This document shows positions 23,087-34,106 of a stretch of DNA of 64,000 nt, piece by piece. This DNA is from Isoetes taiwanensis. Lineage: Eukaryota > Streptophyta > Lycopodiopsida > Isoetales > Isoetaceae. How positions within the stretch are numbered: position 1 is the first letter of the stretch; the number at the start of each line of letters is the position of its first letter. The stretch covers positions 8,784,563-8,848,562 of the forward strand of contig JAJEKV010000020.1 of the NCBI GenBank assembly GCA_021234155.1. Direction: 5' to 3'. The position numbers were made by a program, and so were the translations under genes. The notes under the pieces are model-generated. The model was not told where the DNA came from, searched no databases, and saw nothing but the letters and a program-made list of their open reading frames with translations.

Positions 23087-23180
23087 ATATCCTAAATCTT
23101 AATATTACTCAACAAGCAAACTTTCTATACTTGAAGCTGACCAGTCACGGATATTTCTTGTCGTCTTGGTTGATTGTTAT

Positions 23181-23345
23181 GTTTTGAACCAAGTCTTAGT
23201 CGGCCATTTACAATTTTAGATTTCTAGGAGTCTGATACATGTAATATACTTCACTTCCACCATTGCAACATACGATGTTCTAGAGTTTTAGAGTTGTACA
23301 ACCTATTGTGAAAAAAACTATTCTATTCTATTCTATTCTACATAA
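23181..23345 (+). mobile_element. Possible short retroelement with (TATTC)n tail
   Basis: Ends in A-rich AAAAAAACTATTC followed by four TATTC units (to about 23340), the same tail as the inverted pair at 32478-33011. The upstream body has little obvious similarity to those, so the assignment is weak. Confidence 0.3.
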
Positions 23346-24695
23346 AAATATTACACTCATAAGCTAATAGTATATATTGTTTGTTTGTGTTATCCTCCTT
23401 TCAAACTTATGAAGACAATAAACACGAATGGGAATTCCATTCCCTTTGCCCCTGTGCATCGTAGAACATGATTGAGAACTATATTTTAAGCTTTGAGAGT
23501 TTTTAATTTCAAGTGATGATGTGATTTGATTCATGGGTTGCCATATTTTGCCTAGAATTCCGTTCATAATGTGCATATAAAATGTTTGACATGGAGGATA
23601 TTCACAACAAGGTGCATCTGAGAGATGGGCGGCAGCGGTTAGGGCGGTGGCGGAGGTGAGGCTACCGCCACCTCACCCTGCTTCCGGATTAGCAGCGAGG
23701 ATGGAGCAAGGAGCTGGGGATGGATGCCAGGCCAGGATGCCTTCGTTCTGTGAGATTGATGTCATAGGCTTTTATCCAGGTTTTTCCAGGGTGCAATCTG
23801 TATGCGGTCTTCAATTTTGATGCAGTTTTGGCTGCCTTCTTTCTTTTCTTCCTTGCAGTTCTTAAAAGGTTAAACCATCACATGAGGGATAGGCTTGTAG
23901 GCCCTTCCCTGATGGGGCGATTTCTTAAGGCTGGGTCGACCTGGGAAGAATAGATTTTATGCAGGCTGAGATGTCTCTAATTGAAGCAGATTGATGTTCT
24001 GGACTTGTATCGAAGAAGCCTCATCTGAAGAGGTAAAATCTTGCAGTTCTGTAAAGCATTATGGTTCTACTCTTTGCGGAAAGGCAAACTGTGTTTTGAA
24101 GAAAAAATCAGGTACTTAGGCACTTCTAGAGCTTCTTAGTTTGTATGCAGATAGACTGTTGGGATTGTTTCATTTTGAATAGCCGAGCTAGGGATATGAT
24201 GTAGGCAGAAAACATATTTTATACCGGGCTTTTGAGGGAGTAGTCTGGTGGCTCGGCATATTTTTTATCTAGCCAGGTTTCAGATGGGCTGCTTACCCCA
24301 TGCAGCATTTGATTTGATTCAGTTCATAAAAGATCTGTTTGTTTATAAACCGAGAGACCAAAATCCAGGCAGCTTCTATGAGCAGAGTGGCAGGCTGCTC
24401 GTCTTAAACTGATTTGTTTTCTTTCTTTCACTTTTTGTATTATGGTAAGAATAGTATATGCAGTGGCAGCTTGGTAGTATAGCTTGGGTCTGGACGCTAG
24501 GGTTTTTATGGCAAAACTTTGACAGGCCATAACTTTCACATACGGTGTCAGATTGTCACGTTCTTGGACTCGTTGGAAAGCTCATTCTGAGACCTTTTCA
24601 ACGGTGTATGGCATGACCAGGTTTGCGTTTGATTAGATATCTGAATTTACCATTTTCCGTTCGGGTTTTTTGTTTCTGTTCTGAGAGGGTTTCGT

Positions 24696-25412
24696 ATGGG
24701 CAAGAAGAGAGCCGGATCCCCTTCCAAGGGGGAGATGGCCGATTCAGAGAATGATCTCCTACTTGCTGTACAAGAGATGAGAGAAGAAATCTCTACGCTC
24801 CGAAAAGATGTACTTGGGCTCCGCTCTGTACTAGATGAATTGGTGCTCCAAAACACCAATTTAAAGATTCAGAACTCTGAAATCAATGCTGCTATCCAAT
24901 CCCCTGTGGTCAATTATGCAGAGCAGATTGCAACTCTGGAAAGCAAACTGGCTTCTTTAGTGGCTGAAACCACGAGAGAACAAATGAGAATACATCAAGA
25001 AGAGACCACTTCTGAGCGGTTAGAGCAAGAATCCAGAGCACGCAATCTGAAAATTTCTGGTATTCCTGAGACAGAAAATGAGAGCATTCATGATGTTCTT
25101 AACCACTTCTTCTCAGATACCATGCATTTACATGAGCCTCAGTTTGTCTCTGGAAGACGATTGGGAAAACCGAGCTTCAATAACCGTGCCATCCTTGTTA
25201 AGTTTAGGAGCAAAGAAGCAAGAGACAGGGTTATGTACAACAGAAGCGTGCTCAAAGGTGCTAAGATTTGGCTGGATTTTGACTTGACTCCAGCTCAATT
25301 AGAGAACAAGAAAAAAGAATGGCAGAAAGTTAAAGAGGCTAGAGATGCTGGACTAGTTGCCTACCTGGATCAATCGGGCAAAGCAGTTATCACAAGCAGG
25401 AAGAAGAATTAG
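24696..25412 (+). CDS. LINE ORF1 protein (coiled coil plus RRM-like domain)
   Basis: 238 codons. Residues about 20-110 are heptad-rich and charged (MREEISTLRKDVLGLRSVLD), giving a coiled coil. Residues about 125-225 (ARNLKISGIPETENES, then RAILVKFRSKEARDRVMYN) match the RRM-like core of Transposase_22-type ORF1 proteins, which bind the element RNA and form particles with it. The C-terminus is basic. The start ATG at 24696 gives MGKKRAGSPSKG, a basic leader. The reading frame is intact. It ends in TAG, and the following ORF2 is in the same frame without an ATG near its start. Confidence 0.85.
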   Translation: MGKKRAGSPSKGEMADSENDLLLAVQEMREEISTLRKDVLGLRSVLDELVLQNTNLKIQNSEINAAIQSPVVNYAEQIATLESKLASLVAETTREQMRIHQEETTSERLEQESRARNLKISGIPETENESIHDVLNHFFSDTMHLHEPQFVSGRRLGKPSFNNRAILVKFRSKEARDRVMYNRSVLKGAKIWLDFDLTPAQLENKKKEWQKVKEARDAGLVAYLDQSGKAVITSRKKN

Positions 25413-28400
25413 GAAGCTCGGGCCTTGAAGGTGGTCTGCTGGAACATTCACGGTCTGAGTCAGGCTAAAATAGCATCAACGAGACATGTATGGGAAAACA
25501 CAGATCTGTTAATTTTTCTAGAGACTTGGGAACACCAATTTCGCCAGCTGCCCGAGATTACAGGTTTTGCATTGATGGAACACACATGGAATGAGAAAAA
25601 GATTGGAGTAGGACGAGGTTTTGGTGGAATAGCAGTTTATGTAAGGGAGAATATGTCTGAGCATGTTAAGATTGCATCAGTGGATGCCAACAAACAGTAT
25701 ATTTGGCTGCAAATTAAAAAGCTTTTTATTGGAGCATGCTATTTTGCACCTCCAAACTCAAGCACATATAATCATTTGGAGATTGATATGGCAGACCCAT
25801 TTCAGAGTTTATGCATGGATGTAGCAAATTATGGCAGATATGGAGACATCTTACTCATCGGGGATTTTAATGCAAGAACGGGAAGTAAACAATCCATAAC
25901 TTTTGATAATTTGACAGATTTAAATCTACCTGAGTTGGATGAACCACATTTTCAAAGAAAGTCAGAAGACCACCTTGTGAATATGACAGGTGAGAAGCTC
26001 TTAGAATTGTGCACGGTGAATAATTTGAAGATTATGAATGGCTTAAACAGTTTTCAGAATTCCAATGGCTTCACATGCATGAACCACATGGGATCAAGTG
26101 TGGCAGATTATGTGATCACTAAGGATTGTAGTCTGATAAAACATTTCACTCTAGGGGAGAAAGAATATGAATCTGATCATGTTTCTTTGCATGTGGACGT
26201 GAATATCTCTTGCGCAGCCAATTTGAACCAGCAACAGTTTCACCCAAGACTCAAAGTAGATTCTAGATGCAAGCTTACATATAAGAAGAGAGTAGAAGAG
26301 TTGCTGGCGCAGCATACATGGACAGGAGATTTTCAGAAAGATGCAGAGCATTTCGCAGGCTTCGTTATGCAAGCAGCTGGGGATGTCTTTGGATTCACCA
26401 GAAAACCGGTACAAGGCAGACCGAATAATGCATGGTGGGATCAGGATTGTGCTGCAGCCCGAGCTAGTATTCCAGCGGGTTACAGACATAAACCTACTTG
26501 GTACAAAAAGCTCGTGAGACAGAAAAAGCGTACCTATTTTAAGAACAAACTAAAGGAGCTGAGCGAGCAGCTGATAACCACGCCCAAGGCCTTTTGGAAA
26601 AGGTTACAGGGTAAAATAGAGCAGCCAAATTTAGATCCACAAGATCTGCGCAATTTGGTAGAGAGCCTTTATGCAGTCCCTGATGGGAATAACATGTTCT
26701 TCCCACCCCCTGTTTCAGATTTGTTCACAGTAGAAGAGGTGGCAGATGTCTTAGCAAACATGGAAAATGGGAAGGCTCATGATATACATGGAATGTGCAT
26801 CGAGCTGTTTAAATGGGGAGGTGAGAATACATTAGAGAGTTTGACACGCAGCCTAAATGATAGTCTTAAATTTGGTTTGCCAGATACATGGAAGATAAAC
26901 AGGGTTCACCCGGTGTACAAATCAGGAGACAAGAGTCAGGTTCAAAACTACAGAACAATTTTGATAGGAAACACATTCACCAAGATACTGGGCACGCTTT
27001 TGGAGCAGAAATTAAGTATGTGGGCTGAACACAATGAAAAAAGATCCTCTTGTCAGGCTGGTTTCCGAGCAGCCCATAGCACATTGGATCATGCTTTAGC
27101 TCTGAGAGTTCTGGTTGAACAAGCGAAAGGTCCTAACAGAGCATTGTATGTTGCTTTCGTAGATTTTACCAAAGCATTTGATACAGTCCGGAGAAGAGAG
27201 TTGGGGGATCGTATGGATCAGATTGGGGTTCCGGATGAGATCAAAGGAGCGGTGTCACAGTTATACTCAGAAGTTCTTGTATCGGTAGCATGGGACTTAA
27301 ATTCTGTGATCAGGAATAATATAGGTGTGAGACAGGGATGTCCGCTGTCTCCCACATTATTCGGTTTGTTTATAGACGAATTGGATGAGTGGATGCAAGC
27401 TAAGTCGGTGGCAGGAACTGAGTTAGGAGACTATGTGATAAAATTGTTGCTTTATGCTGATGATGTAGCGCTCCTAGCAACCAAGAAACTGGCATTACAG
27501 GCACATTTGAATGCTTTGGAGGAGTTTTGTATAAGGAAATCCATGAAAGTGAACATAGCTAAAACGAAAATCATGATCTTTGGCACGAGAGAGAGACCGC
27601 AGTTCACATATCAGGGTGTCACTATTGTAAATGTGGAGAGTTTCAAATATTTGGGGATAGATTTCTCATCAAATTATAATTGGAAAGATTGCATTAAAAG
27701 ACGTGTTGCAGGTGGAAAAGCTGCTCTATATGGGATGCTATCACGCCGCCTCCCAAAGATACACTTACATGATTGGGGGCTGAAAAAGTTTTTGTATAAG
27801 ACACCGGGTAGCTCCAAGAATTTCAGATGGGTCCCCAGTTTGGGGAGCGGGATTGTCTTCTAAGCTCTGGATACAAGTGGAATCTGTGCAAAAACAGTTT
27901 ATCAGAGAAGAATTAGGGGTAAAAGGCACAATACCATATGCTCTTATGCTTGCAGAGACGGGGCTGTATCCCTTGGAGCTAGAAGCACTGTATCAAACTA
28001 TAAACTTTGTGAATAGATTGAATAGCATGCCATCAGACAGATTAGCGCATCAAGCAATGCGAGTCTCATTAGAACATGGCTGGTTGGTGGATGTGATGAA
28101 ATGGGCAGAAAAATGGGGGTCGATGATGAAAATTGGCCGCATTAAATAAAAAGGAAGCAAGACAATTGCTTGAACAGCTTGCATTCCGGCGCTTGTGGTC
28201 AGAGCAGGGAAGCAGAATGATCCATTACAGAGAGCATGTGAATTCTTTAGACTCATATGGCGATCAGGAATACATGAGAGCTGATATACCGAGATTTTTG
28301 AAGAAAATAATGGCACGGTATAGGTTAAGCTCTCACAGGTTGGCAATCGAGACTGGTCGATGGTCTAAAAAACCCATTGAAGAGAGACTTTGCAGCTTGT

Positions 28401-28585
28401 GTGATACAGATAGTGTTGAGGACGAAGATCATGTTTTTACTAAGTGCCCAGCATATGAAGATCTTAGAGAGAGATTCGGCATACATGTAGAAAACTTCAA
28501 GTCTTTGTTTCAATTACCATTTTTTACAGTAGGATTGTATATCAAAGCAGTAGATGAGCACCGTTCTTTACTGCTTAAAGTATGA
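25413..28585 (+). pseudogene. LINE ORF2: endonuclease plus reverse transcriptase (two frameshifts)
   Basis: From 25413 the frame stays open to 27863. The N-terminal APE-type endonuclease shows VVCWNIHG, an acidic LETW, LLIGDFNAR and YESDHVS. The reverse transcriptase follows from about residue 450, with FVDFTKAFDTV, QGCPLSPTLFGL and the catalytic YADD at about residue 677. Near 27808 the frame shifts, so the WGAGLSSKLW part continues in the next frame (27853-28149). A second shift near 28125 leads to 28133-28585, which holds a cysteine-histidine cluster CSLC...H...C (zf-RVT-like). There is no RNase H. The frameshifts leave this copy without a complete ORF2. Confidence 0.88.
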
Positions 28586-28649
28586 TGTATTTGGGCTCCA
28601 TGGCCTTCTTGGCCCGAGTGAGCATAGACATAAATAAATAAATAAATAT

Positions 28650-29129
28650 TCTACTCCAAAAGTAGTGCACAGGTAGAAATGGTGATTTGCTCTGATTATC
28701 AAGATGGTTGTGCTTATTTATATCAAGGATGTATGGGCTCCTTGATGTGAAAATGGAAGTGGAAGACGCTCTCATGGGGTGACCCTTTCAATGGAGTTTG
28801 CCGAGCTAGGGGAAATACAGAAGCTTCTATATCTTGCACTAGGCTTTAGGGGAGGAGCTTGGAGGCTGAGCTTGTACTAAGTTTAGCCAGCTTTAGGCTT
28901 CTGTGACCCCAAGCACTCCATTACGTATTTCAATCACAATATTTTGAGAATCAGGTTTAATTATTAGCATCTATCTTATACTCTTTTGATCTGTTGCTAC
29001 TCATCTGAATAAGTTTCAATTCATGGAGGATGAAGATGTTGAGTTTACTCCTGTAGTACTCCTCCTTGAAGATTGAAGCATTGTACTCTGTACTTTTTTT
29101 ATATATAATACAAGAATTTTCCTTTTCTT

Positions 29130-29165
<36 letters not shown>
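28650..29165 (+). mobile_element. Retrosequence B 3' part with conserved hairpin and poly(A)
   Basis: Ends in A35 (29131-29165). The hairpin GGAGGA (29025-29030) with TCCTCC (29060-29065) encloses a loop nearly identical to that of retrosequence A, including TTACTCCTGTAGTA. CATTGTACT, a T-rich run and TTC before the A-tail are shared too. The upstream body differs from A. Left edge uncertain. Confidence 0.5.
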
Positions 29166-29170
<5 letters not shown>

Positions 29171-32008
29171 TAAAATCTGTTCAACAGACTTTTACCTTCC
29201 ATGGACTTTTGCAAAGACCACTTCCGGTCAATATGCAGCCTTAAGCCAAAAACAGGTGTAATCTTGACTTAAGCCTTAAGAATGGTTAAGATTTATTGAA
29301 GCAAAAAAAATATACCACAATCTATAGCCAATAACAAATTGCTTTTGTCAATCATATTAAAATTTTATCCAATACATCATATTTACCTTTAGGGGAGTTC
29401 AATAGAACAGCCTAAGATTAAAAATATTTTGGGATTAATCCCATAGAACTCAGCAGACTTGCTGTCGTAAATATATCTTCAGTGTCATCATGTCATATAG
29501 CTTTTCCAACTTGAATAAATGGGAAAACAAACCGTGGAGCAAGAAACCCGGTTACCTGCAGTAGAACCAGAGGACAGTTAGCCTTAATCAGGGTAAGAGC
29601 CTAAGCTACTAACAGGTAAGCTATGGGTTTCTTGAGCTTAACGCCCTTCACCTCGTTGTAATCATAAACACAATAGATAATGTAATTTAGCTGTAGACAA
29701 TATGAGCATGTCACAGCCTAAATGTAATTGACATTATGAGTGTCGAGAGCATAATTAAAGTCACATGAGGCCACCAAAACATCTGCCATGGTTAAGGACC
29801 AGCTACAAATTTGCAAATCCATGCTGGTACACCAAACAAACCAGCCAAAATCATATAGAAGGAAACGCAAGGTATTATTACTCTTAGGGAGAAATATTAC
29901 TGATCACGGAATAAAAGAACCAATTGTAGATAACTATGCACATGTTGCACTAACATTGTGAGCAGAAAATATACACGGGGTTTCTTCCTTACCCAAATCG
30001 CCTACAAGAATCTCTACTCTTAGTATGGATGCTAATAAACTCATCCAGAAGTACATAATTAAATAAACATCATGCATGCATCCTCTACTGTTAACATGCA
30101 AGCTAAAAAGCTCTTCCCAACAGGCCAATCGTTGTAGAAGCTAAATCAAATGGTGTCAATTCAATTTTAATGACTTTTAATATAGAATCTGCTAAGGGAG
30201 TACTATAGGTCAGTGAACAATTCTACAGATCTCGGATGCTAAATGACCTTTTGTACACATGCCTATGAGTGAGGCAGAGCTATCCAAGGCAGAGGAGATC
30301 TCAAGTTCCCAGAACCTTTTCCACGGCTGCCTATCCCAATATTAAACCACAATGATAGAATCTAGAGTAAAACATCGTATCTTTGCAAAAAACTTGCAAT
30401 TGTTTGCACATGCCGGCTGCTTGAAAGAACTTCAAAGAAGTTTAGAATCTCACTGAACATAACTTTGGGCAATCCTGGCTTATTTACACGTTCACACAAC
30501 TTTAGTGAGCAAAGTCCTGAGTAAAAGCATACAGCGCATAGGCAGTTTTTCAGATTACTAGCTCTCAAATCCTGCTACTGTATGCATCACACCTTTTACT
30601 GAGCAATAGCAGGCATGTCTTAGATTGATTCAATATATAGTATGTAAGCAAAGCGCTGTTCTACTAAAGTTAAAGTGCAGAGGCACAGTCCAAAGAACAT
30701 GCAGCCATGGTTTCCAGATCACTATTATAAACCTAGAAACTAACAATATGGTATGCTCAAAGGCAATTAGAAGCAGATTTGACAGAGATGTACACAGGGT
30801 ATTCAACAAATAGAATCAACAAATAGAATTATTCAGACCTGAGAGAAGACCTTTGTTCCAGCTTTAATGTCTTTGTCATATTCATCTGCACAATGCCGTC
30901 ATGTTCATCTGCACAATGCCAGAAGCTCCACGAATGCCTTATTCGATTAGAGAATTGGGCTTTCTACCCATTTTGCCTCTCTTTCTACCAGCTGTGGCTA
31001 AAATAAACCTCTACTCCAATATTCTAACCCGCAGGAGCAGATTCAAAGTACCCACTAGGAGCAGATTCAAAGTACCCACTGCTTCAATCTTTTGTAGATC
31101 GGCCTGTTGTAGATCGGCCTGTATGGTTGCCGGCCGATGAGCTTCATGAGTTCTTAGTTCTTGTCACAAACCTGCTCAATAGACATTTAGACATTTAGGG
31201 TCACAATTTATATAACCATGTGTATTTCATTTTTCCAAAGCATGTATCATGTATATATATTCCGTTCAACCCAACCACTGGTTTTCAACCATACTCCATT
31301 TATTGGTCAACATAAACATTTGCCGCATTTAATGATAATATAGATATCGTGAAAAAGCCATTCAAAATTAATTTACACTTTAACAGATAACAATTTACCA
31401 GATATGCTCGTCCATGGATTCGGCATTTATAGTAGTTAAAATTTTCCATCCAAAATAATATGCACTTATGCAAAAAAGCCAACTGTGCCAAAATGACCAT
31501 GGTGCCAAATGACCATAATACTGCTACAATATTCCTGTTTTATTTTCGCCCACAATTTCACCAATGTCTTAGGCCCTATATCATGAGAATAGTGTATAAT
31601 TTCCTTCTATACATAGAGGAGAATCGTATGCAAAAGCAAATGCAGACCATATCTTGTAAAAGCTCCAAATGCCGAATATAACTGGCGAAAGCTCCGTATT
31701 TTGAACCTTATGACCATAGGACCTTTGCATAATTTGAACATGCACCTTGTGCAAATACATATAATTACTCGTAATAAAAAAAAAAAAAAAAAAAAAAAAA
31801 AAAGAAGGTGCATTTGAAAAATCTTTGAGGAAGTAGACCCAGACATTGTTCTAACTTTTCACTCATTTTCAAAGTAATAAAATAAGTGAGTTAGGGAAGA
31901 GAAAAGTTTGTCGGGCACTACATCAATTTTTTCAATCAAAGATCTTTGTAACTCCCAATATAATACAAGATATATTGCAGTTTAATCATTTACACGTTCC
32001 CAACATTA
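29166..32008. other. Intergenic DNA, no gene recognised
   Basis: About 2.8 kb of A/T-rich DNA. It contains a short direct repeat of AGGAGCAGATTCAAAGTACC near 31034-31080, followed by two GATCGGCCTGT units, and a long A run (about 31777-31803) that may be the tail of an unidentified retrosequence. No convincing frames. Confidence 0.4.
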
Positions 32009-32036
32009 GCCCAGCAACGTTGGGCACCCTAACTAG
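32009..32036 (+). mobile_element. Helitron 3' terminus 2
   Basis: GCCCAGCAACGTTGGGC (32009-32025), seven bases, then CTAG (32033-32036) followed by T. Very close to the end at 57707. Confidence 0.75.
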
Positions 32037-32477
32037 TACTAATTAATTTCTTGGCTTGTTTCTATTAGAAGTTAAGATTCCAACTATAGGAAGACAAGGA
32101 AAAGATTCAGGACAAGTATCCAATGTTAAACAAGGGAGCCTGGCCCATGGCCTGTAGACTTATATGCTTATCTATTTGAATTAGACATGTATGTGGAAAG
32201 TTGGAATACTTCTAAAAATATAAATTTTGCAAACCTGATATGCTCTTTATGCGATACAATGGCAATGGCTTAGAGTAATTACCTGTAGCACTAATGGGTC
32301 TAATGACTTCTGGAACAAAGCACTAAAATACATCATGTATAAAAGGTAATTCCCTGACAGTTGTAAATAATTTCAAATAAATGTTCAAATCAAAAGAATT
32401 ACAAAGAAGCTGAGTATAGGTATAATGCATGCATTATAAGCATTTTATACACAAAACTTTTAAAACTTTACGTGTCA

Positions 32478-33011
32478 GAAATTCCTTTCGAGGCAGGGGT
32501 TTTTTAATCCTAGTAGTAATGATTGTACTAGCCCATTGTATGGGTCCCATGACCTATTGGTCTCCGTGGACGTTAAAAAAATATTCTATTCTATTCTATT
32601 CTATTCTATTCTATTCTATTCTATTCTATTCTATTCTATTCTATTCTATTCATAGGTTCCTTGTATTTGAAAAGGTTTCTAGACACCGATGATTTTACTG
32701 ATGTGATTACACATGTTGTCTGGTTGAACAGTATGCACATCAACTTCTGCCAGTTATATTAAGTGAATATAGGAGGATACAAAAAGACCAAAGTAGAAGG
32801 ATATATCATATATCTGTACGGATATTTAAGACACCCTTATTCTTGCAAAGCTTTTATCAATTGAAAATGTTTCCATAAAAGGGCATTGAATAGAATAGAA
32901 TAGAATAGAATAGTTTTTTTAACGTCCACGGAGACCAATAGGTCATGGGACCCATACAATGGGCTAGTACAATCATTACTACTAGGATTAAAAAACCCCT
33001 GCCTCGAAAGG
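32478..33011. mobile_element. Head-to-head pair of short elements with (TATTC)n tails
   Basis: A body of about 105 bp starting CCTTTCGAGGCAGGGG and ending GTGGACGTTAAAAAAA is present in plus orientation at about 32488-32580 with a TATTC tail of about 13 units. It recurs in minus orientation at about 32900-33011 with five GAATA units. The bodies are almost identical. The two tails face each other across about 235 bp. These look like SINE-type copies. Confidence 0.75.
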
Positions 33012-33833
33012 TTTTCAAGGGAAAAACCTTTGCAGTAATGATGATACTAGACAAGCTTAGATAATGACTACTGAGGGCTCAGTAATTGCAGACGTTTATC
33101 TAGAACCTCAAGTATATATAATGCCAAGTCATGCACAGATGGTGTGCTGAGAAGTTATGGAATGGAATTGCCATTTGTTTCTCACTATTTAACCCATTTT
33201 TTTTTATAGTTAAGCAAATTCCACGATCACTTCTCTGCGAACTAATGGAAATATTTTAACTTGTATGAGCAACATTTAGTCAAAAATCATGTGCTTCATA
33301 TATCACACGTTGATTGAATTCTTGTGATTTTTATACTGCATCTTATGACCAAAATCTAGACAAGTGTGGAGTCATGTTTAAATTGTTGACCACCTAACTT
33401 TTACTCATCAATGTTATGGATGTGCAAAGGAATATAAGTTATAAATGTAAATAAAAATATAAATGGTCGTGGTTGTTCTTGCAAAGGTCAAATCATGATA
33501 GAAAGTTTATGTCTTAAGATCTAATAGACTTGAAGGCTATAAAATTGTGCAAGACCTTTTTAAATTTATTTCTAGTTTGGATCACTATGCATTAAAGAAT
33601 ATGCAAACATACCCTCGAGGCACCAGATGGCAACCCTCTGTGCGTAGCGCCTTGTTTGTGTAGGGAAACTTTTGCAGGAAGACTTTTGCTAGAATAGTGA
33701 CGTTAGATGGGCTTTATGTTTTTGCATTCACCTCTAGAAAGGATAATAGTATCATGTTTGTATTGTTGGGAAATCAAATTTGATAATTTGAATTACAGAT
33801 GTCCATGTTGAATTGAACTTCTTTTATTATATT

Positions 33834-34106
33834 GTGTGGGTGCATATTCGCACGGGGGGTTACTTCGGGCAACGAGAGCTGTCGGATGGGCATATTTGCC
33901 CTTTATTCCTCGATCTGGACTGTACATAGCGATCCTCGTTTGTGGGGTATGCATGTACAAGTTTTTATATACTGTATATTGAGGTTTAAAAAATACTATA
34001 AGATTTGAGATAATGTACTTAATGGTGTTAAGTTTGTACGTGTATTGTAAGTTTTTAGGGGCTCTCGTTGCCCTACATAACCCCCCGTGTGAATATGCAC
34101 CCACAC
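33834..34106. mobile_element. MITE family M1, copy 1 (273 bp)
   Basis: The ends GTGTGGGTGCATATTCGCAC and the inverted GTGAATATGCACCCACAC extend inward through CGGGGGGT and GGGCAACGAGAGC, giving inverted repeats of about 50 bp. Same family as 49506-49806. No coding content. Confidence 0.85.

Larger units (their letters stand above)
20843..23180. other. Intergenic DNA with a Helitron end and small repeats
   Basis: No gene recognised. It contains an A12 run near 20898, a 45-bp sequence present twice in direct order (21073-21117 and 21276-21320), a Helitron 3' end between those two copies, and a tandem duplication at 22976-23086. Confidence 0.45.
23620..28647 (+). mobile_element. Near-full-length LINE with (TAAA)n tail
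   Basis: A GC-rich 5' region (GGGCGGCAGCGG..., with a GGTGGCGG/CCGCCACC hairpin) leads to ORF1 (24696-25412) and ORF2 (25413 onward, with later frameshifts, ending 28585). The 3' end is a TAAA microsatellite (28631-28647), not poly(A). The reverse transcriptase motifs (CQAGFRAAHSTLDHA, GVRQGCPLSPTLFGL, YADD) are unlike typical flowering-plant L1. A clear target duplication was not found. The 5' edge is estimated from the composition change. Confidence 0.85.

Noticed and set aside
26151-26489. Minus-strand 112-codon frame
   Set aside because: Antisense shadow of LINE ORF2 between the endonuclease and reverse transcriptase.
32429-32692. Plus-strand frame ending in repeated SILFY residues
   Set aside because: Translation of the (TATTC)n tail of a SINE-like element.
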